NCBI GenBank assembly: GCA_027858325.1
Contig: JAQICU010000309.1
Coordinates: forward strand, 1 to 26,949
Source: Candidatus Cloacimonadota bacterium
GTDB taxonomy: Bacteria > Cloacimonadota > Cloacimonadia > Cloacimonadales > TCS61
DNA length: 26,949 bases
Direction: 5' to 3'
The notes beneath the pieces were generated by a model, which saw only the letters and a list, made by a program, of their open reading frames with translations, was not told where the DNA came from and did not search any database. The position numbers were made by a program, and so were the translations under genes. Shown piece by piece: positions 1 through 8,056 of the stretch (within the stretch, counting starts at the first letter, position 1; each line of letters begins with the position of its first letter).

Positions 1-37
1 TTCACATTAATTTGTAATTTATTATAGAAATTTTTAT

Positions 38-64
38 TTGACACAAAAACCCGATATTTTGTTG
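38..64 (+). promoter_or_regulatory. Promoter-like element before tRNA-Phe
   Basis: A TTGACA box at 38-43 lies about 35 bases upstream of the tRNA 5' end and is followed by TATTTTGTTG at 55-64. The same TTGACA box followed by a TGTTG occurs at 2450 and 4370, so this may be the local core-promoter layout. No transcription start is known; the call rests on position and box similarity. Confidence 0.45.
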
Positions 65-78
65 AGTCCATTTTGCGT

Positions 79-154
79 GGCGGGATAGCTCAGTTGGTAG
101 AGCAGAGGCCTGAAAAGCCTTGTGTCCCCAGTTCAAGTCTGGGTCCTGCCACCA
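79..154 (+). tRNA. tRNA-Phe (GAA)
   Basis: A complete 76-base cloverleaf with an encoded CCA end (152-154). The acceptor arm GGCGGGA pairs with TCCTGCC with one G-U pair. The D-arm GCTCAGTTGGTAGAGC, the anticodon loop CTGAAAA (anticodon GAA) and the T-loop GTTCAAGTC are all canonical. It decodes UUC and UUU phenylalanine codons. The following 90 bases contain no gene I can see. Confidence 0.96.
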
Positions 155-248
155 TTGTTATTAAAGTTATTTCAATGTTTTTTAGCCTTAGGAAAATTGG
201 TTCTCTTCTTATTCTCAAATCTCCAATCGTATATCGCAAATCTGAAAT

Positions 249-560
249 CTAACCTTTCTTCTCTTCCCCGCCTTTATCGATTATCGTAACTTTCTTCGGT
301 ATAAGCAAGAAAATTACATAGGGTGGAATGAACGCAATAATGATTGCAATAAATGGAGATGTTATATAATTCTTAAGAATGAAAAATATTGAAAGAAATA
401 TAATCCCGAAAATTAGATTGTAAAGCATTATAATTGGATGCCATTTGATTATAGTTTTACAGTCTGAACAAGTATAAGTTTTAAAAGGCGTACTTAAATA
501 ATTCCAGAAAAAAGAAACTTTCTGTCCACAAACAGGACATTTTATACGTTTAAAACCCAT
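249..560 (-). CDS. Small zinc-ribbon membrane protein
   Basis: A 103-residue hypothetical protein. Residues 8-36 hold two CxxC pairs (CPVC and CSDC) typical of a zinc ribbon. Two hydrophobic segments follow, roughly residues 44-63 and 68-87, and the C-terminus is lysine and glutamate rich. The start is supported by AGGAGGT three bases before ATG on the minus strand, and a TATAAT box lies at 601-596. This architecture is common in small uncharacterised membrane proteins; no function can be assigned. It stands alone, flanked by tRNA-Phe and a repeat region. Confidence 0.8.
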   Translation of the reverse strand: MGFKRIKCPVCGQKVSFFWNYLSTPFKTYTCSDCKTIIKWHPIIMLYNLIFGIIFLSIFFILKNYITSPFIAIIIAFIPPYVIFLLIPKKVTIIDKGGEEKKG

Positions 561-688
561 ATTACCTCCTATGAGATTTGATTTGTATATTTTATATTAT
601 AATATTTATTTATATAAAACCAAATTTTATCTAATCTGGTTATTTTTTGATTTGCTTGACAAATATTTAAGTCAGGAAGTTTAAATTA

Positions 689-854
689 TTTCGAGTCGAA
701 AGGAACAGAGTAACATCGACTCGAGGTAAAAGTTTCAGATTGCCTCGGCTCATCGTACCTTACGAGTCACATATTTTCGAGTCGAAAGGAACAGAGTAAC
801 ATCGACTCGAGATAAAGGTTTCAGATTGCCTCGACTCGTCGTACCTTACGAGTC
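689..854. repeat. Two-copy tandem repeat, 80-bp units, period 86, with internal hairpins
   Basis: Copy 1 is 689-768 and copy 2 is 775-854, nearly identical. In each, CGAGTCGA and TCGACTCG form an 8-bp inverted repeat around a 16-base loop (692-724 in copy 1). In copy 2 a second stem, CGACTCGT with ACGAGTCG, closes over an 8-base loop; in copy 1 this second stem has decayed. The array ends 22 bases before the start of the FAD dehydrogenase gene. It looks like a REP or BIME-type intergenic element. There are no coding signs. Confidence 0.85.
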
Positions 855-875
855 GAAACTATGTTGGGAGGAAAT

Positions 876-2423
876 TTGTATTTAATTAGAAACATATTAG
901 TACCAATTGCAAAAGAGATCGATCTTCAAAAAGCTATCTCCAATAAACTAAAGATTTCATCAAAACACATTAGCAATATCAAAATGATCCGCCGCTCAAT
1001 CGATGCACGCAAGAAAAATTACCTCAAATACAATTTCACTATTATTGCTGATATAGATTTCAATATTAAACTTAATAATGAAGTTCTGGAATATATTGAA
1101 CCGGAACCTTACATCAAAAGTTCAATCAAATTAACTGATCCTCATCCATTTATTATTGGAGCCGGTCCTGCTGGGCTTTTCGCTGCACTCTCACTCGTTG
1201 AAAAAGGATTTCAACCTTACATCTTTGACCGGGGAGAGACAATAGATCTTAGAGCAATAAAAGTTGAGAAATTCTGGCAAAAAGGAGTTCTGGATGAGAA
1301 CAGCAATGTTCAATTCGGTGAAGGTGGTGCAGGTACATTCTCCGATGGTAAACTTACTTCCAGAAGCAGAGATTTTTATACGAATCAAATTGTGGAATAT
1401 CTAATTAAATTTGGTGCTGATGAATCAATAAGATATGATGCCCTTCCCCATTTAGGAACGGATGGACTGAGAAAGATCATAATTAATTTGAGGAATTTCC
1501 TTACTGAAAATGGATGTAAATTCTTTTGGAACAGTAAGCTGGAAAATATCATAATTGAAAATAATAATATCACTGAAGTAGTTATTAACAATGAAAAATA
1601 CTCCCCCGAAATCCTGATTCTGGCTATTGGAAATTCAGCACGTGATACTTTCACAATGCTAAAAGATAAAACTGCCATGGAAAATAAATCTTTTGCTGTA
1701 GGTTTTCGAATTGAGCATTCACAAGAATTCATTAATAGTGCTTTCTATGGTGAGAAAACTAACTTTCCGCTTACAGGTCCGGCAAATTATCGCCTTACGG
1801 CTAAGTATAAAGATAAAGGAATTTATAGTTTCTGTATGTGTCCGGGTGGGTTTATTGTAGCCGGATCTTCAGAACAGAACAGCCTTGTACTTAATGGTAT
1901 GAGTTTTAAGGATAGAAGCAATAAATTAGCAAATAGTGCTATTGTGACAACAGTTAACAAAATTGATTTCGGTGATGATATTCTCGCCGGAATGAAGTTC
2001 CAACAACAGATTGAAAAAAAATGTTTCAACCATTCCAAACCTTATTTTGCTCCAACTCAAAATGCTGATGATTTCATGAAGAATTCAATTTCTTCAACTC
2101 AAAATCAAACAAGTTTTCTGCATGGAACATATCAAGAAGATCTAAATGAAGTTTTCCCGCAGAATATTACAGAATCATTAAAATCCGGGTTAAACAAATT
2201 CAATAACAAAATTCCTGGATTTATTGATAATGGTTTATTATTAGCACCCGAAACAAGAACATCATCTCCCGTACGTTTGCTCAGAAAACGTGATACTTTC
2301 CAGGCAAATGGATTCACTAATCTCTTTCCAATTGGTGAAGGTTCCGGTTATGCAGGGGGGATAATGAGTAGTGCTGCAGATGGATTTAAATGTGGTAATT
2401 TATTTCTTTTAAAACAAAAATAA
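876..2423 (+). CDS. FAD-dependent dehydrogenase (COG2509-like)
   Basis: A roughly 515-residue NAD(P)/FAD-dependent oxidoreductase of the large uncharacterised dehydrogenase family. An N-terminal domain of about 90 residues precedes the Rossmann motif GAGPAGLFAA. Further landmarks are VQFGEGGAGTFSDGKL and the C-terminal FAD-contacting stretch with FPIGEGSGYAGGIMSSAADG. The upstream ATG at 861 has no ribosome site. GGGAGG at 866-871 precedes TTG at 876 by four bases, so I prefer TTG, giving an N-terminus of (M)YLIRNILVPI. The substrate is unknown for the family. The gene is probably monocistronic, with tandem hairpin repeats directly upstream and no clear terminator downstream. Confidence 0.88.
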   Translation: MYLIRNILVPIAKEIDLQKAISNKLKISSKHISNIKMIRRSIDARKKNYLKYNFTIIADIDFNIKLNNEVLEYIEPEPYIKSSIKLTDPHPFIIGAGPAGLFAALSLVEKGFQPYIFDRGETIDLRAIKVEKFWQKGVLDENSNVQFGEGGAGTFSDGKLTSRSRDFYTNQIVEYLIKFGADESIRYDALPHLGTDGLRKIIINLRNFLTENGCKFFWNSKLENIIIENNNITEVVINNEKYSPEILILAIGNSARDTFTMLKDKTAMENKSFAVGFRIEHSQEFINSAFYGEKTNFPLTGPANYRLTAKYKDKGIYSFCMCPGGFIVAGSSEQNSLVLNGMSFKDRSNKLANSAIVTTVNKIDFGDDILAGMKFQQQIEKKCFNHSKPYFAPTQNADDFMKNSISSTQNQTSFLHGTYQEDLNEVFPQNITESLKSGLNKFNNKIPGFIDNGLLLAPETRTSSPVRLLRKRDTFQANGFTNLFPIGEGSGYAGGIMSSAADGFKCGNLFLLKQK

Positions 2424-2449
2424 GATTAAGAACAAAATTCATAAAATAT

Positions 2450-2496
2450 TTGACAAAATAACTTATTATATTCTGTTGTCCTGTAAGGTGCAACAA
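2450..2496 (+). promoter_or_regulatory. Promoter plus candidate operator (TGTTG-N10-TGCAACAA)
   Basis: TTGACA at 2450-2455 is followed, 24 bases from its start, by TGTTG (2474-2478), ten bases, then TGCAACAA (2489-2496). Exactly the same boxes with exactly the same spacings precede the TrmB-like regulator gene at 4370-4416. The imperfect palindrome TGTTG/CAACA would overlap the -10 region and transcription start, as expected for a repressor site. The TGTTG half may instead be part of the core promoter. Confidence 0.5.
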
Positions 2497-2552
2497 ATAA
2501 TTGCGCCTTGAGTAAGTAATTAAAATAAATTACTAGGGAAAAGGAGAGAAGT

Positions 2553-4220
2553 ATGAAAAAGAAACTATTAGTTTTTGCCTTACTACTGCTTACTATATCT
2601 GTATTTGCAGTATGGAATGTTGGTGAGCCTATCACTGACGATTATTCATGGACAGACAGTAATGGAGAATATCATTCAATCCATGAACTAACTGAAGCAG
2701 GAAAAGCAATTGTAATTTTCTGGGGAGAAAGCTGGTGACCTGGGTGTACAGCGGCGGCGCCGTTTATGGAAGCTTGGTGGAACACACAAAATCCTGATGA
2801 AGTATATTACATTGCAACTTTTGATTGGTCTGTTAATGGTGTTTATATGCCATACGCAACAGAAGTTTATGGTTATTACTCTGATTTTGGCAATGGGTAT
2901 GTCCCTTTCTTTGGAGTATTTGGAGCATATAACAATTTCATGTATGGTGATAATGATTATCTGCCAGCTCAAAACATGGTTCCTAATGCAATTGAATCAT
3001 TCAATCATATAGGTTTAGCATTCCCTGTCGCCGATAGACAGATCAATTTCTGGGGATTCGATCATATTGATATTACCAACGAGTTTGGCACTCCAACCGG
3101 GAACCCAATTTCTTCTGTATCAATAACTGGCAACAGCAATCCTAATATTGCAAATGTAGAGCTTGTTGATAATGTTATCACTGTAATTGTTGGATCTGAA
3201 CTTGGTTCTACTGAGATCACTGTAACTGGAGATGATGGAACAGATGAAACTGTGGATGATGTATTTGTAATTACTGCTTTGAATCCTAATCTATTGAGTT
3301 ACGAATATCTTCTGGAAGATAGTCCGATTCAAGGATTATCTCCCAACAATCCAAATCCTTATTCAAACTCATATATCGATCTTGGCTGGACATCAATAGA
3401 TGTTACTGAAACGGATGAAATTGCAAATGTTTATTTCTCAGTAATGTGGGAAAGTGTTGATTATGTTAGTGAAGGAAGTTTCCGTGCTACATCTCCAAAC
3501 GGAACCGATGTTTTACTTTATAATCCTTCTGGCACAGATCCTGTACAATTAGAGATCAACGCTACAGAATTTAATGGTGAAGCAATGGATGGTGAATGGA
3601 TCATTTACATGTTAGATAGCTATGGTGACGGTGGACATCAGGTTACTGATGGTGTTGTAAACTTTATGTCCGATACAGATGAAATCGGTCAAGTCGCCGG
3701 TATTGTTTCAGATGCTGATGGCAATCCAATTCCAGAAGCAGTTATTTCTGTAAGTAATATTGCTACTATGGCAGATGATCTGGGTCAATTCTCATTTGAA
3801 ATTCTTAGTGGTGATTACACATTCACCTGTGAAGCTGAGGGTTACGAAGTAACTACTATAGACGATGAAGTGATTACAGATGAACTTACTTACCTTGATT
3901 TCCAATTGACAGCAATTACAGGGACTAATGATCTTCCAGTTCTTATAACAGAACTTCAAAGCAACTACCCAAATCCATTCAATCCAGTTACAAATATTTC
4001 TTATTCAGTTAAAGAAGCTGGAGATGTTACTCTTGAAGTTTACAATATAAAAGGACAACTCGTAACCACACTTGTTAACGAGGTAAAAGAAACAGGTAAT
4101 TATACAACAATCTGGAATGGTACAGACAATTCAAACAAATCTGTATCCAGTGGTGTTTACTTCTATAAAATGAAATCCGGCAACTACACTGCAACCAAGA
4201 AAATGATCTTAATGAAATAA
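2553..4220 (+). CDS. Secreted thioredoxin-fold selenoprotein with T9SS sorting domain (UPGC)
   Basis: Reading through an in-frame TGA at 2736-2738 gives one 555-residue protein. An N-terminal signal peptide (about residues 1-19) leads into a TlpA/thioredoxin-like domain in which IFWGESW-U-PGC replaces the usual FWAxWCxxC, so Sec62 and Cys65 form the redox pair. Next come an Ig-like segment, a segment resembling a proprotein-convertase P-domain, a carboxypeptidase-regulatory-like domain (GIVSDADGNPIPEAVISV) and a type-A sorting domain with NYPNPFNP and a final KKMILMK. The start has GGAGAGAAGT just before ATG. Reading frame, homology and codon use continue across the TGA, and a hairpin follows it. 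Inference: an exported, surface-attached disulfide reductase or peroxidase-like enzyme. An ordinary nonsense mutation is unlikely because the paralogue at 10843 has TGA at the same site. Confidence 0.85.
2736..2780 (+). promoter_or_regulatory. Sec UGA codon and candidate bacterial SECIS hairpin
   Basis: Fifteen bases after the T of TGA comes GCGGCGGCGCCG (2751-2762), strikingly GC-rich for this region. CGGC (2752-2755) pairs with GCCG (2759-2762) around a GGC loop, extended by G2751-T2763 and A2750-T2764. The loop sits about 21 bases from the UGA, where bacterial SelB-binding loops lie. The identical 12-mer occurs at the same offset in the gene at 10843. Confidence 0.7.
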
Positions 4221-4230
4221 GAGAATTGAG

Positions 4231-4254
4231 CCTGACCACTTGCAAGTGGTCAGG
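4231..4254. other. Perfect 24-bp palindrome after the selenoprotein gene
   Basis: CCTGACCACTT GC AAGTGGTCAGG is an 11-bp perfect stem beginning 10 bases after the stop codon. It is followed by CAACTTATCTTTTTAA, so the T-run is displaced by about nine bases. It could be a weak terminator or an mRNA-stabilising 3' hairpin. Confidence 0.6.
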
Positions 4255-4278
4255 CAACTTATCTTTTTAATGAAATAG

Positions 4279-4302
4279 TGTAGCGATGTTACTATCGCTA
4301 CA
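4279..4302. repeat. Hairpin sharing a core with the 689-854 repeats
   Basis: TGTAGCGAT pairs with ATCGCTACA (9 bp) around the loop GTTACT. The core CGATGTTACT also occurs, in reverse complement, inside both units of the 689-854 repeat. It may be another member of the same dispersed hairpin family. Confidence 0.5.
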
Positions 4303-4327
4303 TAGTCACAACGTTCAACATTGCGAT

Positions 4328-4356
4328 AAAACGCCCTGAGAGATCGGGGTGTTTTT
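4328..4356 (+). terminator. Rho-independent terminator
   Basis: AACGCCCTG pairs with CGGGGTGTT (two G-U pairs) around AGAGAT, and a run of T residues follows. It ends the transcript of the first selenoprotein gene just upstream of the regulator's promoter. Confidence 0.8.
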
Positions 4357-4369
4357 TGTTATTAATTAT

Positions 4370-4416
4370 TTGACAATTCACATCAATTTGCTTTGTTGCC
4401 TCATGTGTTGCAACAA
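4370..4416 (+). promoter_or_regulatory. Promoter plus candidate autoregulatory operator
   Basis: TTGACA (4370-4375) is followed by the inverted repeat TTGTTGC (4393-4399) and GCAACAA (4410-4416). The spacing from TTGACA to TGTTG (24) and from TGTTG to TGCAACAA (15) equals that upstream of the selenoprotein at 2450-2496. A shared operator for the TrmB-like protein encoded just downstream is the simplest reading. Confidence 0.55.
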
Positions 4417-4436
4417 TGATTTTTCATGGAGAAAAA

Positions 4437-5246
4437 ATGAATAAGTATTTAACTGAATTAATGGAAGTCGGACTTACAGAGAATGAGGCAAAAGTATATA
4501 GTTGCCTTTTGCGAAAACATACATTCACAGCAACTGAGATTTCACAATGTTGCACCGTAAACAGATCCCGGATCTATTCCGTTCTTGCAAGTTTAATAAA
4601 TAAAGGATTGTGTATAGAAAAACTGGGGAAAGTCAGAAGATTCCAAGCTGAAACTCCGGAAATTGCTTTTGAAAAACTCATTAACGAACAAAATGAAAAA
4701 TTAAAAACCCTTAACTCTCTACCCGAGCTTCTCTCTCCAATTTATAATTCTAATACCGACAACTCTTCTCCACTCAAATTCATCGAAGTTTATGGTACAC
4801 CTTCAAGTATTATAAAAAAACATCACACACTTGAACTTGAATCTAAAAAAGTTGTGCTCTCTTTCTGCAAATCTCCTTATGCAATGTCATATGACCTTAA
4901 TATTCATGAGGAACAAGAAGAAAGCATGAAAACAGGTGTCGTATACAAATCGATCTTTGAAATAGAGAAAGATGGTATTGAACTATTTGCCAGAAGAATG
5001 AAAAATTTTGAAGATCAGGGTGAAGAGATAAAAGTGGCATATCACCTTCCAATAAAATTGCATGTGTTTGATAACCACACTGTTATGTTCTCCATGATCA
5101 ACCAGGTAAATCCTGAACAAAACCTTACATATATGGTTATTGAGCATTCAGACCTAGCTGAAACACTCATTACTACATTCTACAAATATTGGGGTGAAGC
5201 ACTCACAGTTAGAGAGTTTCTAAAGAAGGAAAATATTAAACTTTAG
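4437..5246 (+). CDS. TrmB-like transcriptional regulator
   Basis: A 269-residue DNA-binding protein. Residues about 8-65 form a winged helix of the TrmB type (GLTENEAKVYSCLL, then VNRSRIYSVLASLINKGL), followed by a coiled-coil-like stretch (FEKLINEQNEKLKTLNSLPELL) and a C-terminal effector or dimer domain related to the phospholipase D-like part of TrmB proteins. GGAG at 4428-4431 sets the start at ATG 4437 rather than the in-frame ATG at 4416, which lies inside the palindrome. The gene sits between the two redox/selenoprotein units and shares upstream motifs with the first. I infer it controls those genes; the effector is unknown. Confidence 0.85.
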   Translation: MNKYLTELMEVGLTENEAKVYSCLLRKHTFTATEISQCCTVNRSRIYSVLASLINKGLCIEKLGKVRRFQAETPEIAFEKLINEQNEKLKTLNSLPELLSPIYNSNTDNSSPLKFIEVYGTPSSIIKKHHTLELESKKVVLSFCKSPYAMSYDLNIHEEQEESMKTGVVYKSIFEIEKDGIELFARRMKNFEDQGEEIKVAYHLPIKLHVFDNHTVMFSMINQVNPEQNLTYMVIEHSDLAETLITTFYKYWGEALTVREFLKKENIKL

Positions 5247-5247
5247 G

Positions 5248-5262
5248 AATGCAAATTGCATT
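5248..5262. promoter_or_regulatory. 15-bp perfect palindrome before the dsbD operon
   Basis: AATGCAA A TTGCATT lies two bases after the regulator's stop codon and just upstream of a TTGATA box. It has no T-run, so it is not a terminator. Its TTGCA core resembles the TTGCA of the TGCAACAA half-site seen at 2489 and 4409. Candidate operator. Confidence 0.45.
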
Positions 5263-5264
5263 AT

Positions 5265-5293
5265 TTGATAGTGTAAAATAATAATAATAATAT
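5265..5293 (+). promoter_or_regulatory. Possible promoter of the dsbD operon
   Basis: TTGATA (5265-5270), a 17-base spacer containing a TAA-triplet run, and TAATAT (5288-5293). Transcription would begin very close to the ribosome site GGAGG (5298-5302). The operon might also be read through from the regulator gene, since no terminator separates them. Confidence 0.35.
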
Positions 5294-5306
5294 ATTCGGA
5301 GGATTA

Positions 5307-6911
5307 ATGAGGAAAATTTTGTGGATCACTTTTGCAATGCTGATACTATTTACTTCTCTTTTTGCACAATTACCTGACCCACAACATGTAGTTTCAGCAA
5401 AGATCGAAGAGAATCAAATAAAGGTAACATACATAATACCAAAAGGTTTTTATCAGACTTTATTAAAAGACATGTTATTCATCGATGTGGATGAAGTTCA
5501 TGGAATTACTTTCGAGCCAACTATCTATCCGGATGGTGAAAAATCCGAAGATGGTTATACTAAATATCATGGGAAGTTTTCATTAACTAAGCAGTTTACT
5601 ATTTCAGATAATTATAATGGGAATTCTTTTTTAAAAGTTTATGCTGGATATCAATTGTGTGATGAAGGCGGGACATGTTTTATGCCAGAAGAAGTTGAAT
5701 TCAGTTTAACTTTATCATCTGGCATAGAAGTAAAGGAAGAAGAAAGAACCGAAGACGCACATAAAGAAATTAAAAGCGTAGATGATATAGAAGGTCTGAT
5801 CGTTTTATTAGAAGACTTTGAGATCACTGGAAAAGAAGCTGGATATCAAAACAGTGAAGATTTCGTTACATTCCTGGAAAAAGCAAAAGAACCTGGTTCA
5901 TTAAGTACAAATAAATTTGCAAATATGAGTATCTGGCTTATTATCATCCTTATCTTACTCGGGGGAATTGCCTTAAATCTCACTCCCTGTGTCCTTCCTA
6001 TGATACCGATTACAATTGCTGTTTTAGGAGCCGGTACACAATCAGAATCAAAAGCTAAAGGATTTTTGATCGGTGGAATTTATGGTCTGGGAATGGCATT
6101 AGCTTATGGGTTGTTGGGTGTAATTGTGGTTCTCACCGGTTCTCAGTTCGGCACAATAAACTCATCTCCCTGGTTCAATATTATTATTGCCGCTATTTTT
6201 ATTGCATTAGCTTTAGCTATGTTCGATATCATTCCTATAGATTTCTCCAAATTTCAAAGTAATAAAGTCGGAAGTAAAAGCAGAAGTAAATTTATAACTG
6301 TATTTATTCTGGGAATCATTGCTGCTGTTTTGGCTGGAGCGTGTGTAGCTCCTGTTTTGATCTCAGTAATTTTGTATTCAACTTCACTATATACTGCTGG
6401 TAATCCTGCTGGATTGCTATTACCATTTTTATTAGGTGTTGGAATGGCAATTCCCTGGCCTTTTGCTGGAGCTGGTCTTTCCTTCCTTCCTAAACCTGGC
6501 AACTGGATGAAATGGGTAAAGATCATATTCGGGATTATTATCCTGATTATTGCGATATTCTATTTTTTCACAGGAATCAAAATTTTCAAGAGTAACAGAA
6601 CTGTAGAATATATTGCGGAATCGCATGAAACTTCTGAACTTCCATGGAAGCACTCTATAATTGAAGGTTTAAAATTAGCAAAAGAAGAGGATAAACCGGT
6701 TTTCATAGATTTTTGGGCAACCTGGTGTAAAAACTGTTTAGCTATGGATGCAACTACTTTCAAGGATGAAAAAGTGATAGAGGAATTCGAAAATTACATT
6801 TTGGTCAAATACAAAGCTGAAAACCTTAAAGTATCACCTACAAAAGAGATCTTAAATCACTTTGAAATAATCGGTTTGCCAACTTATATTACTTTGGTTC
6901 CGAAAAAATAG
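5307..6911 (+). CDS. dsbD: DsbD-type thiol:disulfide interchange protein
   Basis: A 534-residue inner-membrane protein that carries electrons from cytoplasmic thioredoxin to periplasmic thiol proteins. All three DsbD domains are visible. After a signal peptide (1-20) the periplasmic alpha domain carries C118-x5-C124 (CDEGGTC). The membrane domain begins near residue 208 and has the transport cysteines C228 (NLTPCVLP) and C346 (AGACVAPV). The C-terminal thioredoxin domain has WATWCKNC (C474/C477) and a cis-proline GLPTY. GGAGG five bases before ATG fixes the start. It is the first gene of a tight operon that ends with a Sec-containing thioredoxin, so the exported redox proteins downstream are its likely electron acceptors. 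Confidence 0.93.
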   Translation: MRKILWITFAMLILFTSLFAQLPDPQHVVSAKIEENQIKVTYIIPKGFYQTLLKDMLFIDVDEVHGITFEPTIYPDGEKSEDGYTKYHGKFSLTKQFTISDNYNGNSFLKVYAGYQLCDEGGTCFMPEEVEFSLTLSSGIEVKEEERTEDAHKEIKSVDDIEGLIVLLEDFEITGKEAGYQNSEDFVTFLEKAKEPGSLSTNKFANMSIWLIIILILLGGIALNLTPCVLPMIPITIAVLGAGTQSESKAKGFLIGGIYGLGMALAYGLLGVIVVLTGSQFGTINSSPWFNIIIAAIFIALALAMFDIIPIDFSKFQSNKVGSKSRSKFITVFILGIIAAVLAGACVAPVLISVILYSTSLYTAGNPAGLLLPFLLGVGMAIPWPFAGAGLSFLPKPGNWMKWVKIIFGIIILIIAIFYFFTGIKIFKSNRTVEYIAESHETSELPWKHSIIEGLKLAKEEDKPVFIDFWATWCKNCLAMDATTFKDEKVIEEFENYILVKYKAENLKVSPTKEILNHFEIIGLPTYITLVPKK

Positions 6912-6922
6912 AAGGTATGAAA

Positions 6923-8035
6923 ATGAAGAAATTCCTGATCTTAATCAGCGTGGTTTTGATACTTTTTGCCTGTGATAGATTTGAACACAAATTTGAGCCG
7001 GAAATAAACAGTGAAAATTATATAATTGATTTTTTTAATACTTTTGCAGATTCAATTTCCACATTCCCGGAAAATATCCCTGGTATTATGTCTTTCTATA
7101 ATGATGACTATAATAATAATGGTGTCACAAAGTTGGATGTAGAAAATTTCTATATTGAACTTTCTCTTTTAACACCTGGTACTCTTGATCTTGAAGCAAT
7201 AATTATTGATACAACTGATAATTTCAATATTGAATGGAGATTGATAGCTACTGAACTCTCAACTTTTACATACTTGGATTCCATAATTACAGATGTTTTA
7301 TTGCCAACTGAAGATTCTTTCCAATTCTACGGAAACCAGGCAGACATGAGAAATGTTATTGTAGAACTTTTTACCGGACAATGGTGTCCAAACTGCCCAA
7401 ATGTTGAAGAAGCATTGCATAACCTCAGAATGCAATATGGAAGCAGATTCTCTTACGTTGAGTATCATATTGGCGATCAGCTTGCCGGTGATTTTTCAGA
7501 TATATTCAGTTATTATCCAAACAACGGAACACTGCCTTTCGGCATTGTAAACGGAAATGCACATATAGTTTATTCTGCTCAAAGTGTTGAGGAAGTTCAA
7601 GCAGAAATTGAAGCTGCAATTACACCACTTCTACAAGAACAACTTTTAGTATCTCTTTCTAACGTACAATCTAATCTTACAGATTCTCTGCTTACCGGAT
7701 CTGTCCAGATCGAGATTGATCCTTCCATTCCGACAGAAAACCTTACTTTGGTTGCTGTTTTGATGGAAGATTATAATGACGAGTATCTGAACAATCATGG
7801 AGATCCTCACTACAATATTGTGCTGAAAAGAACTACTTTCGATATTTCAGCTTTAAATTTAGATGATCCCATTGATTTTGAAATAACAGATCTGGATGTA
7901 CTTCCGCAATGGTATATGGACAATACAATCGGTTTACCCGAGGATCTTACTTTAGTGATCTGGGTTCAAACTTTAGAGATACCGTATAATCAAAATACAT
8001 GTGCTGTATATAATGTTATCGAAGTTTCTCTATAA
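6923..8035 (+). CDS. Omp28-like lipoprotein with thioredoxin motif CPNC
   Basis: A 370-residue predicted lipoprotein. The signal peptide ends in the lipobox LFAC, giving a lipid-modified Cys at about residue 17. A beta-rich N-terminal part is followed by a thioredoxin-like domain with VELFTGQWCPNCPNVEEAL, whose CPNC lies near residues 155-158; this resembles Omp28-type proteins. The C-terminal part is again beta-rich. GAAGG at 6911-6915 is seven bases from ATG 6923 but only one from ATG 6917, so I choose 6923. It overlaps the dsbD translation signals closely and is probably translationally coupled. Likely a membrane-tethered periplasmic redox partner of DsbD. Confidence 0.8.
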   Translation: MKKFLILISVVLILFACDRFEHKFEPEINSENYIIDFFNTFADSISTFPENIPGIMSFYNDDYNNNGVTKLDVENFYIELSLLTPGTLDLEAIIIDTTDNFNIEWRLIATELSTFTYLDSIITDVLLPTEDSFQFYGNQADMRNVIVELFTGQWCPNCPNVEEALHNLRMQYGSRFSYVEYHIGDQLAGDFSDIFSYYPNNGTLPFGIVNGNAHIVYSAQSVEEVQAEIEAAITPLLQEQLLVSLSNVQSNLTDSLLTGSVQIEIDPSIPTENLTLVAVLMEDYNDEYLNNHGDPHYNIVLKRTTFDISALNLDDPIDFEITDLDVLPQWYMDNTIGLPEDLTLVIWVQTLEIPYNQNTCAVYNVIEVSL

Positions 8036-8056
8036 ATATTTAAGGAGTGATATAAC

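Noticed and set aside
689..854. CRISPR array
   Set aside because: Only two copies, 80-bp repeat units separated by 6 bases, and no unique spacers.
861..875. ATG 861 as start of the FAD dehydrogenase
   Set aside because: No ribosome site precedes it, whereas GGGAGG at 866-871 is well placed for TTG 876.
2736..2738. TGA as an ordinary stop, nonsense mutation or frameshift in the first thioredoxin gene
   Set aside because: The same frame continues with conserved sequence on both sides, and the paralogue has TGA at the same catalytic position followed by the same hairpin.
4231..4254. Strong terminator call for the 24-bp palindrome
   Set aside because: The T-run is displaced by about nine bases, and a clear terminator lies at 4328-4356; kept only as a hairpin.
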